Positions 46,205 to 55,377 of a stretch of 64,000 bases of DNA are shown here, piece after piece. How positions within the stretch are numbered: position 1 is the stretch's first letter; each line of letters starts with the position of its first letter. The DNA comes from CAILZL01 sp050181835 (lineage in GTDB: Bacteria > Pseudomonadota > Gammaproteobacteria > Steroidobacterales > Steroidobacteraceae), in the NCBI GenBank assembly GCA_050181835.1, contig JBFXCU010000002.1, positions 62,001 through 126,000 of the forward strand, written 5' to 3'. A model generated the notes under the pieces. It made no database searches. It worked only from the letters and a program-made list of their open reading frames with translations, and was not told the DNA's origin. Position numbers and translations under genes: made by a program.

Positions 46205-46361
46205 CGCAAACCTCTGTTGTTGAAGGTTTGCTGACAATGCTGTTATGATCCGCGCCCTCTGCGGAGCGGGCTCCCTCTTTTAAAGACAGTAACGCTCCCT
46301 CGGACACAGCTCCGGGGGCTGTAATGTCCTTAGCTACATGAAGTAGATTAAGTGGGTTGCG
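46205..46361. promoter_or_regulatory. Candidate oriT and promoter region of the mobC-relaxase operon
   Basis: The spacer between mobC and attR holds a 7-bp inverted repeat (GCAAACC 46206-46212, GGTTTGC 46225-46231) and a second stem (ACAGC 46306-46310 and GCTGT 46318-46322, flanked by GGAC and GTCC). Transfer origins usually lie beside the mob genes and contain inverted repeats next to the nick site. The nic site cannot be recognised. The first hairpin also encloses the mobC ribosome site and could limit its translation. Confidence 0.45.
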
Positions 46362-46379
46362 TACCCCCGCTACCAATTG
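46362..46379. repeat. Right attachment-site repeat
   Basis: Exact copy of the 18-bp tRNA-end sequence at 41771-41788. The upstream base context differs (TTGCG instead of AATCC), so the rest of the tRNA is not duplicated; this marks the element boundary. Confidence 0.85.
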
Positions 46380-46417
46380 CTTGAGATGGCTCGGGCCCTG
46401 AGTGATTCAGGTTATTG

Positions 46418-46437
46418 GCCCCTTCCAGGGGCTTTTT
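46418..46437 (+). terminator. Ancestral tRNA-fMet terminator, now beyond attR
   Basis: GCCCC, TTCCA, GGGGC followed by TTTTT. It stands 38 bp after the right repeat, the place where the tRNA transcript would have ended before insertion. It now lies downstream of the element. Confidence 0.8.
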
Positions 46438-46501
46438 GATTTCTGGCACAAGGAATCGTCGGTCAATACTGGCTTACGAGGCTCTTGAGGAAGTCGACGG
46501 G

Positions 46502-46555
46502 ATGGCCAAGATTAAGGGAAGCTACCGATGGGCTGCGGTGGCAGGCAGGGACTGA
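46502..46555 (+). other. Possible 17-codon leader peptide upstream of rimP
   Basis: ATG frame reading MAKIKGSYRWAAVAGRD then TGA, ending 8 bp before a strong terminator hairpin. The order short frame, terminator, operon recalls an attenuator. There is no clear ribosome site and no regulatory codon run, so this may be chance. Confidence 0.3.
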
Positions 46556-46563
46556 GCATGATC

Positions 46564-46586
46564 AATGGGCCATCGGCCCATTTTTT
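46564..46586 (+). terminator. Intrinsic terminator or attenuator in the rimP leader
   Basis: AATGGGCC, ATC, GGCCCATT with six T residues at 46581-46586. It lies 42 bp before the rimP ATG and would end transcripts entering from the tRNA side. In E. coli the metY-rimP leader also holds terminators that are partly read through, which sets operon output. Confidence 0.8.
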
Positions 46587-46627
46587 GTTTACGGCGTTTG
46601 TAATGTGTTGACGGGGGAGGAGGTGGT

Positions 46628-47131
46628 ATGCGCGAACGATTGATCGAGCTGCTTGAACCCGTCGTGCGTGATCTGGGCTTTGAACTCTGGGATCTGGAGT
46701 ATGCGGCGCGCCGGGGTAATGGCTTTTTGCGTTTATACATTGATGTCGGAGTGGATGCCGCACAGCGAGTCGATAATGCCGAGAGTGAGAATGAAGCATC
46801 TGATCAGGGCATCGATCTGGAAGATTGTGCGGTGGTCAGTCGGGCGGTAAGCGCATTGCTGGACGAGCGCGATCCGATTCCGGTTGAATACACCTTGGAA
46901 GTGTCTTCGCCGGGAATGGATCGGGTGTTGCGCACTGCGGCGCACTTTGCCCGTTTTATTGGCGAGCGCGCCCAGGTGGAAATGACGTTGCCAGTGAATG
47001 GTCGGCGTAAGTTTTTGGGTAAGTTGCTGGCGTTAAACGCCAACGAGTTATCACTGGAGCAGGATGGTGTACCCGTACTGCTGCCGTTTTCCGGTATCAA
47101 CACGGCGCGTCTTGCGCCTGAGTTTGCTTGA
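46628..47131 (+). CDS. rimP: Ribosome maturation factor RimP
   Basis: Needed for 30S subunit maturation. 167 residues. The N-terminal domain has LIELLEPVVRDLGFELWDLE, and the signature YTLEVSSPGMDRVLRTAAHF is present. The Sm-like C-terminal domain has RKFLGKLLALNANELSLEQD. The insertion between the halves (DNAESENEASDQGID) is slightly longer than in E. coli. GGGGGAGGAGG precedes the ATG, a very strong ribosome site. First gene of rimP-nusA-infB-rbfA-truB-rpsO-pnp. Confidence 0.97.
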   Translation: MRERLIELLEPVVRDLGFELWDLEYAARRGNGFLRLYIDVGVDAAQRVDNAESENEASDQGIDLEDCAVVSRAVSALLDERDPIPVEYTLEVSSPGMDRVLRTAAHFARFIGERAQVEMTLPVNGRRKFLGKLLALNANELSLEQDGVPVLLPFSGINTARLAPEFA

Positions 47132-47210
47132 TGACTGCTTTATGATTGATGCGTAACTTATTGTGTCAATTGCGTGATTGGAACTTTAACTCTCGAGTGG
47201 GAGAGCCGTG

Positions 47211-48713
47211 ATGTCGATGAACAAAGAAATTCTGATGGTAGTAGACGCTGTCTCGAACGAGAAAGGTGTCGACAAGGCGATCATATTTGAGGCGCTTGAA
47301 GCTGCCTTAGCCTCTGCCACGAAGAAGCGTTATGGCGAAGGCATTGATGTGCGTATTGCCATCAATACCAAGACCGGCGAGTACGATACCTTCCGTCGCT
47401 GGAAAGTTTTTGCCGATGATTCCAACGAACTGGAATTTCCGGATCGCGAATTGCGCATGGATGATGCAATTGACCTAGATAAGGCCGCCGAACCCGGTGG
47501 CTTTGTGGAAGAGCCGCTGGAGTCGGTAGCATTCGGACGCATCGCCGCGCAAACCGCCAAGCAGGTCATCGTGCAAAAAGTGCGCGAAGCAGAACGTGCT
47601 CATGTAATTGAGCAGTTTAATGATCGCATGGGGACGATGGTTTCAGGTCTGGTCAAGCGCGTTGATCGCAGTGGCCTGACCATTGATCTTGGCGGCAATG
47701 CGGAAGGGTTTATTCCGCGTGAATGCATGATCCCGCGCGAGCCAGTCCGTGCTCAGGATCGCATCAAGGCTTACTTGAAAGAAGTGCGCACCGAGGTGCG
47801 TGGTCCACAGTTGATGATGACGCGTACCGCGCCGGAATTCCTGATTGAACTGTTCCGGCTGGAAGTGCCTGAAGTCGGTCAGGGTCTGATCGAAATTCTA
47901 GCTGCTGCACGCGACCCCGGTGTGCGCGCCAAGATTGCGGTCAAGAGCAACGATCAACGCATTGATCCGGTCGGTGCCTGCGTGGGCATGCGCGGCGCAC
48001 GTGTGCAGGCCGTGTCGAATGAAATCGGTGGTGAACGTGTTGACATCATTCCTTACGATGAAAATCCAGCGCAATTTGTCATCAATGCCATGGCACCGGC
48101 TGAAGTTGTCTCGATTGTGGTTGATGAAGACGCACATTCCATGGATGTGGCGGTTACCGAAGAAAAGCTGTCGCAGGCCATTGGTCGCGGCGGTCAGAAC
48201 ATCCGTTTGGCGAGTGAGTTGACCGGCTGGAACCTCAACATCATGACCACTGAGGCGGCGGAGAAGAAGAGCGAATCGGAATCGCGGGCACTGGTCGAGC
48301 TGTTCATGAAGGATCTGGATGTGGATGAAGAAGTGGCCGCCATTCTGGTGCAGGAAGGCTTCTCCACGGTGGAAGAAGTGGCCTATGTGCCAACTTCCGA
48401 GTTGTCTTCCATCGAAGATTTCGACGAAGACATTATCAAAGAGTTGCGCGATCGTGCTCGTGACGTGTTGCTGACGCAGGCAATTGCTACGGAAGAAGTA
48501 GTAGAGACGCCGGATGATTTAAATCTGGTTGAAGGTATGACGTCAGAGTTGGTGGAGCTGTTGGCCAGTCGTGGCGTCAAGTCGCGTGATGATCTGGCAG
48601 AGCTGGCAGTTGATGAGCTGATGGACATTGATGGCATGGATGAGCAGCGTGCCGGCGAATTGATCATGGCAGCACGTAAGCATTGGTTTGAGTCGGACGA
48701 GCAGCAAGCTTGA
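47211..48713 (+). CDS. nusA: Transcription termination/antitermination protein NusA
   Basis: RNA polymerase-binding elongation factor. The ATG at 47211 (MSMNKEILMVVDAVSNEKG) with GGGAGAG upstream is chosen over GTG 47208 and ATG 47217; 500 residues. N-terminal RNAP-binding domain, S1 domain with TMVSGLVKRVDRSGLTIDLG, KH1 with DPVGACVGMRGARVQAVSNE, KH2 with LSQAIGRGGQNIRLASELTG. Two C-terminal acidic repeats, the second ending ELIMAARKHWFE, are like those of E. coli, where they bind alphaCTD and N. Confidence 0.98.
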   Translation: MSMNKEILMVVDAVSNEKGVDKAIIFEALEAALASATKKRYGEGIDVRIAINTKTGEYDTFRRWKVFADDSNELEFPDRELRMDDAIDLDKAAEPGGFVEEPLESVAFGRIAAQTAKQVIVQKVREAERAHVIEQFNDRMGTMVSGLVKRVDRSGLTIDLGGNAEGFIPRECMIPREPVRAQDRIKAYLKEVRTEVRGPQLMMTRTAPEFLIELFRLEVPEVGQGLIEILAAARDPGVRAKIAVKSNDQRIDPVGACVGMRGARVQAVSNEIGGERVDIIPYDENPAQFVINAMAPAEVVSIVVDEDAHSMDVAVTEEKLSQAIGRGGQNIRLASELTGWNLNIMTTEAAEKKSESESRALVELFMKDLDVDEEVAAILVQEGFSTVEEVAYVPTSELSSIEDFDEDIIKELRDRARDVLLTQAIATEEVVETPDDLNLVEGMTSELVELLASRGVKSRDDLAELAVDELMDIDGMDEQRAGELIMAARKHWFESDEQQA

Positions 48714-48771
48714 TCTCACTAGCTGAAATCATGATTGATGCGATAAGCGGACGACAGGCGGCGGAGGATGT

Positions 48772-51342
48772 ATGGCTGATGTAACAGTAACCCAGTTGGC
48801 AAAAGGCTTGAATGTGCCTGTTGATCGACTGTTGAAACAGCTCGAAGAAGCTGGCATCACCGTATCCGGTGCCGATGACCTGATTAATGACGATGCCAAG
48901 ATGGAATTGCTGACCTTCCTGCGTCGCTCGCACGGTAGTGATGCGAGTGTTGCGGCACCCAGAAAGATTACGCTCAAGCGCAAATCACAGGGTGAGATCA
49001 AGGTTGCCACCGCTCAAGGCCGTGCCCGCACGGTCAATGTGGAAGTACGTACCAAGAAAACCTATTTGAATCGCAGTGTGCTGGAAGATAAAGCTCAAGT
49101 TCAACAAGAGGCGCATCAGCATCAACCGGAACCAGAGCCGGAAACCATTGTTGAAGAGCCGATGGTTGAATTAAAGCCAGTTGTTGAGCTAACCAGTGAA
49201 GAGCTGGAGGCAGCGCGGCTGGCGGCGGAAAAATTGCAACGGGAACATCTCGAAGCCGAAATGCGACGTATGGTTTCTGCGGAAGCGCATCAGCGCGCCG
49301 AAGAAGAAAGCCGTAGGATTGTTGGTGAACGCGAGCAGGCCGAGTTGCTGCGTACTCAGCAGGAACAGACCGAACGGTCTGCACGTGAAGCTAAAGCAGC
49401 CAAAACGACTAAGGAACGTGCCAAACCTGCTGGCCGTACCGAATTGCACATGTCGTCAGACGCCAGTGCGCGTTTCAAGAAGAAGAAACAACAGCAACAG
49501 CAACAGTTGCAACATAACCGCTCGCGTAAACCTATGCAGGTGGCGGGTAGTGCGCAGCATGGTTTTGAAAAACCTGTGGCGCCGGTCAAGCACGATGTGC
49601 AGATTCCAGAAACTATTACTGTTTCGGAATTGGCGCAGAGCATGGCGGTGAAGGCGACCGAAGTCATTAAGGTAATGATGAATATGGGTGTGATGGCAAC
49701 CATCAACCAACCCATTGATCAGGATACCGCAGTGCTGGTGGTGGAAGAATTGGGCCATAACGCCGTGCTGAAGAAAGAAAGCGCGATGGATGATGAGTTG
49801 CACAGTGGCGAAGGACAGCATGAGCTGTTATCCAGACCACCAGTGGTTACTGTTATGGGCCATGTTGATCATGGTAAGACCTCCTTGCTTGATCACATTC
49901 GTCGTTCCAAGGTCGCCACAGGTGAAGCTGGTGGCATCACCCAGCACATCGGTGCGTATCACGTGGAAACGCCCAAGGGCGTCATTACTTTCCTCGATAC
50001 ACCCGGCCATGCGGCATTTAGCGCCATGCGTGCACGCGGTGCGCAGGTGACTGACGTAGTGATTCTGGTGGTGGCAGCAGATGACGGCGTGATGCCGCAA
50101 ACCGTCGAAGCTATTAAGCATGCGCGTGAGGCGAAAGTGCCGTTGATCGTTGCCGTGACCAAAGTGGATAAGCCTGAAGCTGATCCAGACCGCATCAGGA
50201 ATGAACTGGTCAAGCATGATGTGATCCCTGAAGAATGGGGTGGTGACACCATGTTCGTTAATGTTTCGGCGCGTGCTGGCACGGGCATTGACGAACTGCT
50301 GGATGCGATCCTGTTGCAGGCCGAAGTGCTGGAACTGAAAGCCGCAACCGAAGGCATGGCTGCTGGCGTAGTGATCGAATCGTGGATTGAAAAAGGTCGC
50401 GGTGCCGTGGCCACCATATTGGTCAAGCGTGGCACCTTGAAGGCCGGTGATCCGATTATCGCCGGTCAGGAATTTGGTCGCGTGCGTGCCTTGTTTGATG
50501 AGTCTGGCAAGCAAGTTACTTCGGCTGGACCATCCTTGCCGATTGTGGTGCTGGGTCTGTCTGGCTCCCCGCATGCTGGCGATGATTTGCTGGTACTGGA
50601 AAGCGAGCGCAAGGTGCGTGAAGTGGCACTGTATCGTCAGGGCAAGTTTCGCGATACCAAGCTGGCCAAGGCTGCGAGTGCCAGCAAGCTGGAAGATATT
50701 TTCTCGCAAACTGGCGAAGGCAAGTCAGCAGTCGTTGCGGTAATCATCAAGGCCGACGTGCAGGGTAGTGCTGAAGCATTACGCGATGCGCTGACACAGG
50801 TTTCAACCGATGAAGTGACAGTTAAGGTGTTGTCGAGTTCGGTGGGTGGTATCACCGGTTCGGATGCGTCGCTGGCGGCAGCGTCCAATGCGCTTATTAT
50901 CGGCTTTAATGTACGTGCCGACGGGGTAGCGCGTACCGCCATCAAGGATGGCAACGTTGATGTGCGTTACTACAGCATTATTTATGAAGCCATTGATTAC
51001 GTGAAGCAGCTGGCGTCCGGCTTGCTGGCACCTGAAATCAAGGAAACCATTGTGGGTCTGGCGGAAGTGCGCGATGTATTCCGTTCCAGCAAACTTGGTA
51101 CGGTGGCGGGCTGTATTGTTTCTGAAGGTTACGTCAAACGTAATTTCCCGATTCGCGTGTTGCGCAACAACGTGGTGATTTTCGAAGGCGGTTTGGAATC
51201 GCTACGTCGCTTCAAGGATGACGTCAATGAAGTGCGCTCCGGCACCGAGTGCGGTATCGGTGTAAAGGGTTACAACGATGTGCAGGTGGGAGATCAGATT
51301 GAGTGCTACACGCGAACCGAAGTGGCGCGCACAGTAGAGTAA
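48772..51342 (+). CDS. infB: Translation initiation factor IF-2
   Basis: GTPase that brings fMet-tRNA to the 30S subunit. 856 residues. N-terminal IF2_N domain (VTQLAKGLNVPVDRLLKQLE), a long charged linker with a poly-Gln/Lys patch around residue 240, a second IF2_N (TVSELAQSMAVKATEVIKVM), then the GTPase: G1 VMGHVDHGKTSLLDHIR, G3 FLDTPGHAAFSAM, G4 AVTKVDKPEADPDR. Domains II-IV follow, ending KGYNDVQVGDQIECYTR. Functionally tied to the neighbouring initiator tRNA. Confidence 0.99.
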   Translation: MADVTVTQLAKGLNVPVDRLLKQLEEAGITVSGADDLINDDAKMELLTFLRRSHGSDASVAAPRKITLKRKSQGEIKVATAQGRARTVNVEVRTKKTYLNRSVLEDKAQVQQEAHQHQPEPEPETIVEEPMVELKPVVELTSEELEAARLAAEKLQREHLEAEMRRMVSAEAHQRAEEESRRIVGEREQAELLRTQQEQTERSAREAKAAKTTKERAKPAGRTELHMSSDASARFKKKKQQQQQQLQHNRSRKPMQVAGSAQHGFEKPVAPVKHDVQIPETITVSELAQSMAVKATEVIKVMMNMGVMATINQPIDQDTAVLVVEELGHNAVLKKESAMDDELHSGEGQHELLSRPPVVTVMGHVDHGKTSLLDHIRRSKVATGEAGGITQHIGAYHVETPKGVITFLDTPGHAAFSAMRARGAQVTDVVILVVAADDGVMPQTVEAIKHAREAKVPLIVAVTKVDKPEADPDRIRNELVKHDVIPEEWGGDTMFVNVSARAGTGIDELLDAILLQAEVLELKAATEGMAAGVVIESWIEKGRGAVATILVKRGTLKAGDPIIAGQEFGRVRALFDESGKQVTSAGPSLPIVVLGLSGSPHAGDDLLVLESERKVREVALYRQGKFRDTKLAKAASASKLEDIFSQTGEGKSAVVAVIIKADVQGSAEALRDALTQVSTDEVTVKVLSSSVGGITGSDASLAAASNALIIGFNVRADGVARTAIKDGNVDVRYYSIIYEAIDYVKQLASGLLAPEIKETIVGLAEVRDVFRSSKLGTVAGCIVSEGYVKRNFPIRVLRNNVVIFEGGLESLRRFKDDVNEVRSGTECGIGVKGYNDVQVGDQIECYTRTEVARTVE

Positions 51343-51354
51343 TCAGTTACTGCT

Positions 51355-51753
51355 ATGGCCAATGCTTTTCCAAGAAGTCGACGGGTTGCCGAACAAATTC
51401 AGCGCGTGCTGAGTGAACTCATTCGTCGTGAGCTGCGTGATCCGCGTCTGGGACCGGTGACCATTGTTGATGTGCAGGTTAATAAGGATTTATCGACTGC
51501 CAAGGTGTTCTATTCCATCCTTGGCGGCAATAAAAACCCGGAGATGACCGCAGAAATTATGCAGGGGGCGGCCAAGGTCTTGCGTGGGCCGCTGGGTCGT
51601 GCACTGAGTTTGCGTCATGCACCGCAGCTGACGTTTGTGGCCGATGAATTGATTGACTATGGTACTCAGCTAAGTACGGCGATCAGCACCGCAGTGAAGA
51701 GTGATGCCGAACGACACGTTGATGACGACACTATCAATACCGACGATGAATAG
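51355..51753 (+). CDS. rbfA: 30S ribosome-binding factor RbfA
   Basis: Late 16S rRNA maturation and cold-adaptation factor. 132 residues with a KH-like fold: RRVAEQIQRVLSELIRRELR, then DPRLGPVTIVDVQVNKDLST and AKVFYSILGG. LRHAPQLTFVADELIDYG lies in the C-terminal half, and the tail is acidic. Twelve bp after infB and 53 bp before truB, in the standard order. Confidence 0.97.
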   Translation: MANAFPRSRRVAEQIQRVLSELIRRELRDPRLGPVTIVDVQVNKDLSTAKVFYSILGGNKNPEMTAEIMQGAAKVLRGPLGRALSLRHAPQLTFVADELIDYGTQLSTAISTAVKSDAERHVDDDTINTDDE

Positions 51754-51806
51754 CCGGTGCGGCGACAAGTTGTATCACGCCAGCGTGCAGGCCAATATTT
51801 GTAGTG

Positions 51807-52760
51807 ATGACCGTAGCCCGTCCCAAACGATTTGATCGTGGTGTTGATGGCATCCTGTTGTTGGACAAGCCACAAGGTGTGTCCAGCAATGCGGCCTTGC
51901 AGCAGGCCCGTGGCTTATTTCGTGCCCTGAAAGCCGGTCACGCAGGCAGCCTTGATCCATTGGCTACCGGTATGCTGCCTATCTGTTTCGGTCAGGCCAC
52001 CAAGGTGTGTGGCTACTTGCTCAATTCGCGGAAAACTTACCGGGTGGCTGCCAAGTTAGGTAGCAAAACCGACTCTGCGGATGCAGATGGCGTAGTCATT
52101 GAGCAGGCCCCCGTGCCGGAGTTGTCTCAGTCACAGATTGAAGTGGTGCTGCAATCGTTTCTCGGGGCGCAGCTGCAAGTGCCGCCCATGTATTCCGCGC
52201 TCAAGCAGCAAGGTCGGCGTTTGTATGAACTGGCGCGTAGCGGCGAAGTGGTTGAGCGTGAGCCACGCAATATCGTGATCGAGCGCATCCAGCTGCGACA
52301 GCACGATTCTGGGCAGATCGAGTTTGAAGTGCGTTGTTCCAAGGGCACCTATGTGCGCTCTCTAGTTGAAGATGTGGCCGCGCGTTTGGGTACGCTGGCA
52401 CATGTGAGCATGTTGCGGCGGGTTCAGGTTGATCCCTTTGAGGCGGCGCGGATGGTCACGCTGGAGCAGCTAGAGTCGCTGTCGCTGGCGCAGCGGGATG
52501 CGCTGTTGCAAACGGCGGACGTGGCGCTGCAGGAAATTCCCCTGTTGAATCTGGACGCCGCACAGGAAATCGACTTGTTTCATGGTAAACCAGTTGCTGG
52601 TTTTTCCCAGCTGGAAGCGGGTTTATGGCGTGCGTACGGTTCCACACAGCGTTTTTTGGGTTTGGTTCGAGCTGATGGCCAAGGACAGGTATGTGCCGAG
52701 CGGCTGTTTCCGCCCCCGGTCGGGCCCATTACTGCGCCAGTACCGGCTGCACCGGTATAG
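51807..52760 (+). CDS. truB: tRNA pseudouridine(55) synthase TruB
   Basis: Makes pseudouridine 55 in the T loop of tRNAs. The ATG at 51807 (MTVARPKRFDRGVDG) is chosen over the GTG just before it; 317 residues. GILLLDKPQGVSSNAALQQA, then the catalytic Asp in HAGSLDPLATGMLPICFGQA, the Tyr region LNSRKTYRVAAKLG, VPPMYSALKQQGRRLYELAR and RCSKGTYVRSLVEDVA. A C-terminal PUA-like segment follows. Confidence 0.98.
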   Translation: MTVARPKRFDRGVDGILLLDKPQGVSSNAALQQARGLFRALKAGHAGSLDPLATGMLPICFGQATKVCGYLLNSRKTYRVAAKLGSKTDSADADGVVIEQAPVPELSQSQIEVVLQSFLGAQLQVPPMYSALKQQGRRLYELARSGEVVEREPRNIVIERIQLRQHDSGQIEFEVRCSKGTYVRSLVEDVAARLGTLAHVSMLRRVQVDPFEAARMVTLEQLESLSLAQRDALLQTADVALQEIPLLNLDAAQEIDLFHGKPVAGFSQLEAGLWRAYGSTQRFLGLVRADGQGQVCAERLFPPPVGPITAPVPAAPV

Positions 52761-52879
52761 GTGGTTGGCAGAATTAGACTTGAGCTTACCGGGGGGGCGA
52801 CATAGAATGCGCGCCCGGTTTATAGGTCATCGTTAGGGGCGGCGTGCGAGCCGTCCGGTCAGTTAAAGAGGTTGAGCAG

Positions 52880-53146
52880 ATGTTGTCGAGCGAGCAAAAG
52901 AGCGGTGTGGTGAATGAGTATCGTCGCGATCCGACTGATACCGGCTCCCCTGAAGTGCAAGTGGCGTTGTTGTCAGCTCGCATCACTGGGCTCAGCGAGC
53001 ATTTCGCTGCACACAAGGCAGATCATGCTTCGCGTCGCGGCCTGTTGAAGATGGTAAACCAGCGTCGCAAGCTGCTGGACTATCTGAAGAGCCGCACACC
53101 TGAGCGTTATCAGGAACTCATTAGTCGTCTCGGTCTGAGGCGCTAA
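52880..53146 (+). CDS. rpsO: 30S ribosomal protein S15
   Basis: Primary 16S rRNA-binding protein and, in E. coli, a translational autorepressor. The ATG at 52880 (MLSSEQKSGVVNEYRRD) gives 88 residues; the frame is open further up but the extension is not family-like. Motifs: DTGSPEVQVALLSARITGLS, HKADHASRRGLLKMVNQRRK, LLDYLKSRTPERYQELISRL, ending GLRR. An AGAGG ribosome site stands 10 bp upstream. A hairpin terminator follows, as in E. coli rpsO-pnp. Confidence 0.99.
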   Translation: MLSSEQKSGVVNEYRRDPTDTGSPEVQVALLSARITGLSEHFAAHKADHASRRGLLKMVNQRRKLLDYLKSRTPERYQELISRLGLRR

Positions 53147-53160
53147 CCGAACCCGGTTGT

Positions 53161-53195
53161 ACGGGCTGCCCCTCCAAAAAGTGGCAGCCCGTTTT
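53161..53195 (+). terminator. Terminator hairpin between rpsO and pnp
   Basis: ACGGGCTGCC (53161-53170) pairs perfectly with GGCAGCCCGT (53183-53192) around a 12-nt loop, then TTT-C-GTTT. The T-tract is interrupted, so read-through to pnp is likely. In E. coli the equivalent spacer is also processed by RNase III to control PNPase. Confidence 0.8.
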
Positions 53196-53260
53196 CGTTT
53201 GCGCAGAATCCATCTGCGTATTTCCCCAGTTAAAGCGGCAGGCAATAGGTAGGTAATATC

Positions 53261-55345
53261 GTGAGCGTTTTTAAAAAGAGTTTTCAATACGGTAGTCATC
53301 AGGTCACTCTGGAAACAGGTGAAATGGCGCGTCAGGCCGATGGTGCAGTGTTGGTTACCATGGGCGAGACTGTGGTGCTGGTTACTGCAGTCGCCAAGAA
53401 GCAGGCTGACCCCAATAAAGATTTCTTTCCCATGACCATTAACTACGTGGAAAAGACTTATGCGGCTGGCCGCATTCCCGGTGGCTTCTTCAAGCGTGAA
53501 GGTCGCCCGTCTGAAAAAGAAACACTCACTGCACGCTTGATTGATCGTCCCTTGCGGCCATTGTTTCCTGAGCATTTCTTCAACGAAATTCAGGTGGTTG
53601 CTACCGTCGTATCAGTGAACAAGGACATCGATCCGGATATCGCTGCGATGCTTGGGGCCTCGGCCGCGCTGGCCTTGTCCGGTGTGCCATTCCAAGGTCC
53701 GATCGCTGGTGCCAAAGTGGGCTACAAGGATGGTCAGTACATTCTCAATCCAGGTGCGGCTCAGCTGAAGGAATCACAGCTTGACTTGGTGGTCGCTGGT
53801 ACTTCGCAGGCGGTATTGATGGTTGAGTCGCAGGCCAATTGCTTGTCTGAAGAAGTGATGTTGGGCGCGGTGATGTTTGGTCATCAGCAGATGCAGGTTG
53901 CCATCAATGCCATTAATGAACTCAAGGCTGAAGCGGGTAAACCGGCTTGGGATTGGCAGCCACCGGTTACGAATACTGCGCTGGAAACAGCCGTTTCTGC
54001 ACAAGTCTTGGCCGGTTTGACCGAGGCCTATCAGATCACTGAGAAGCAGGCTCGCTATTCACGAGTTGGTGAACTGAAGAAGGCGGCTGTTGCGGCGTTG
54101 ACTGCTGGTGATACACCGCAGTTTACTGCGGGTGATATTGGCAAGGAATTTGGCAATCTTGAGTACAAGATTGTGCGTGAGCGCATTCTGTCTGGTGCGC
54201 CGCGCATCGATGGTCGCGACACCAAAACAGTTCGCCCGATTTTCATTCGTACTGGCGTACTGCCACGTACCCACGGTTCAGCGCTGTTCACTCGCGGTGA
54301 AACTCAGGCACTGGTAGTTACCACCTTGGGCACTGGCAAGGATGCGCAGATGATTGATGCCATCACCGGCGAACGCAAAGAGCCGTTCATGATGCATTAC
54401 AACTTCCCTCCGTTCAGCGTCGGCGAAACCGGCATGATCGGTTCGCCCAAGCGCCGCGAAATCGGCCACGGCAATCTGGCGCGTCGCGGCATCTACGCCG
54501 TGCTGCCGGACATGGAAAAATTCCCGTACGTCATCCGTATCGTTTCGGAAATTCTGGAATCGAATGGTTCGTCGTCAATGGCGTCAGTCTGCGGCAGCAG
54601 CCTGGCGTTGATGGATGCGGGTGTGCCGCTGAAAGCACCGGTAGCCGGTGTGGCCATGGGGCTGGTGAAGGAAGGCGATCGCTTCTCCGTACTCACCGAC
54701 ATTCTGGGTGATGAAGATCATCTCGGCGACATGGATTTCAAGGTGGCCGGTACGGCCGATGGCGTGACCGCGCTGCAAATGGACATCAAGATCAACGGCA
54801 TTACCAAAGAGATTATGGAAGTGGCTTTGACCCAGGCGAAAGCAGGCCGTCTGCACATCCTGGGTGAAATGAACAAGGTACTGTCCAGCTCGCGCGCCAG
54901 CATGTCCGAATGGGCACCGAGCATCATCACCATCAAGATCGATCCTGAGAAGATCCGCGAAGTGATCGGCAAGGGTGGTGCAGTGATCCGTGCGATCACT
55001 GAAGAAACCGGCACCAGCATCGACATTGATAATGATGGCACCGTGAAGATCGCCTCGGTGGATGGCCTCGCCGGTAAAGAAGCCCAGCGTCGCATCGAAC
55101 TGATTACTGCCGATGTCGAAGTCGGTCGCATCTATGAAGGCAAGGTGGTTCGCCTGATGGACTTCGGCGCGTTCGTCAGCATCCTGCCCGGTAAAGATGG
55201 TCTGGTACACATCTCGCAAATCTCCGAAGAGCGCGTTGAGCGTGTCAGCGACAAGCTCAACGAAGGCGATGTAGTGCGTGTGAAAGTACTGGAAGTCGAT
55301 CGTCAAGGCCGCGTGCGTCTGAGCATGCGCGATGTGGATGGTTGA
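53261..55345 (+). CDS. pnp: Polyribonucleotide nucleotidyltransferase (PNPase)
   Basis: 3'-5' phosphorolytic exoribonuclease and degradosome partner. GTG start at 53261 matches the family N-terminus (KKSFQYGSHQVTLETGEMAR); 694 residues. Two RNase PH domains: the first has GRIPGGFFKREGRPSEKETL; the second has LGTGKDAQMIDAITGERKE and SSSMASVCGSSLALMDAGVP with the catalytic DILGDEDHLGDMDFKVAG. The KH domain has REVIGKGGAVIRAITEETG and the S1 domain YEGKVVRLMDFGAFVSILPG. Last gene of the operon. Confidence 0.99.
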   Translation: MSVFKKSFQYGSHQVTLETGEMARQADGAVLVTMGETVVLVTAVAKKQADPNKDFFPMTINYVEKTYAAGRIPGGFFKREGRPSEKETLTARLIDRPLRPLFPEHFFNEIQVVATVVSVNKDIDPDIAAMLGASAALALSGVPFQGPIAGAKVGYKDGQYILNPGAAQLKESQLDLVVAGTSQAVLMVESQANCLSEEVMLGAVMFGHQQMQVAINAINELKAEAGKPAWDWQPPVTNTALETAVSAQVLAGLTEAYQITEKQARYSRVGELKKAAVAALTAGDTPQFTAGDIGKEFGNLEYKIVRERILSGAPRIDGRDTKTVRPIFIRTGVLPRTHGSALFTRGETQALVVTTLGTGKDAQMIDAITGERKEPFMMHYNFPPFSVGETGMIGSPKRREIGHGNLARRGIYAVLPDMEKFPYVIRIVSEILESNGSSSMASVCGSSLALMDAGVPLKAPVAGVAMGLVKEGDRFSVLTDILGDEDHLGDMDFKVAGTADGVTALQMDIKINGITKEIMEVALTQAKAGRLHILGEMNKVLSSSRASMSEWAPSIITIKIDPEKIREVIGKGGAVIRAITEETGTSIDIDNDGTVKIASVDGLAGKEAQRRIELITADVEVGRIYEGKVVRLMDFGAFVSILPGKDGLVHISQISEERVERVSDKLNEGDVVRVKVLEVDRQGRVRLSMRDVDG

Positions 55346-55357
55346 TTAACGATCACG

Positions 55358-55376
55358 CTGAACGTTTGACGTTCAG
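55358..55376 (+). other. Hairpin directly after pnp
   Basis: CTGAACGT, TTG, ACGTTCAG: an 8-bp perfect stem 12 bp after the pnp stop, immediately before the main terminator. Probably protects the mRNA 3' end or assists termination. Confidence 0.6.
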
Positions 55377-55377
55377 A

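Noticed and set aside
49828..50709. Minus-strand open frame (293 codons) inside infB
   Set aside because: Lies wholly within the GTPase region of IF-2 on the other strand; shadow of conserved codons, no recognisable domain.
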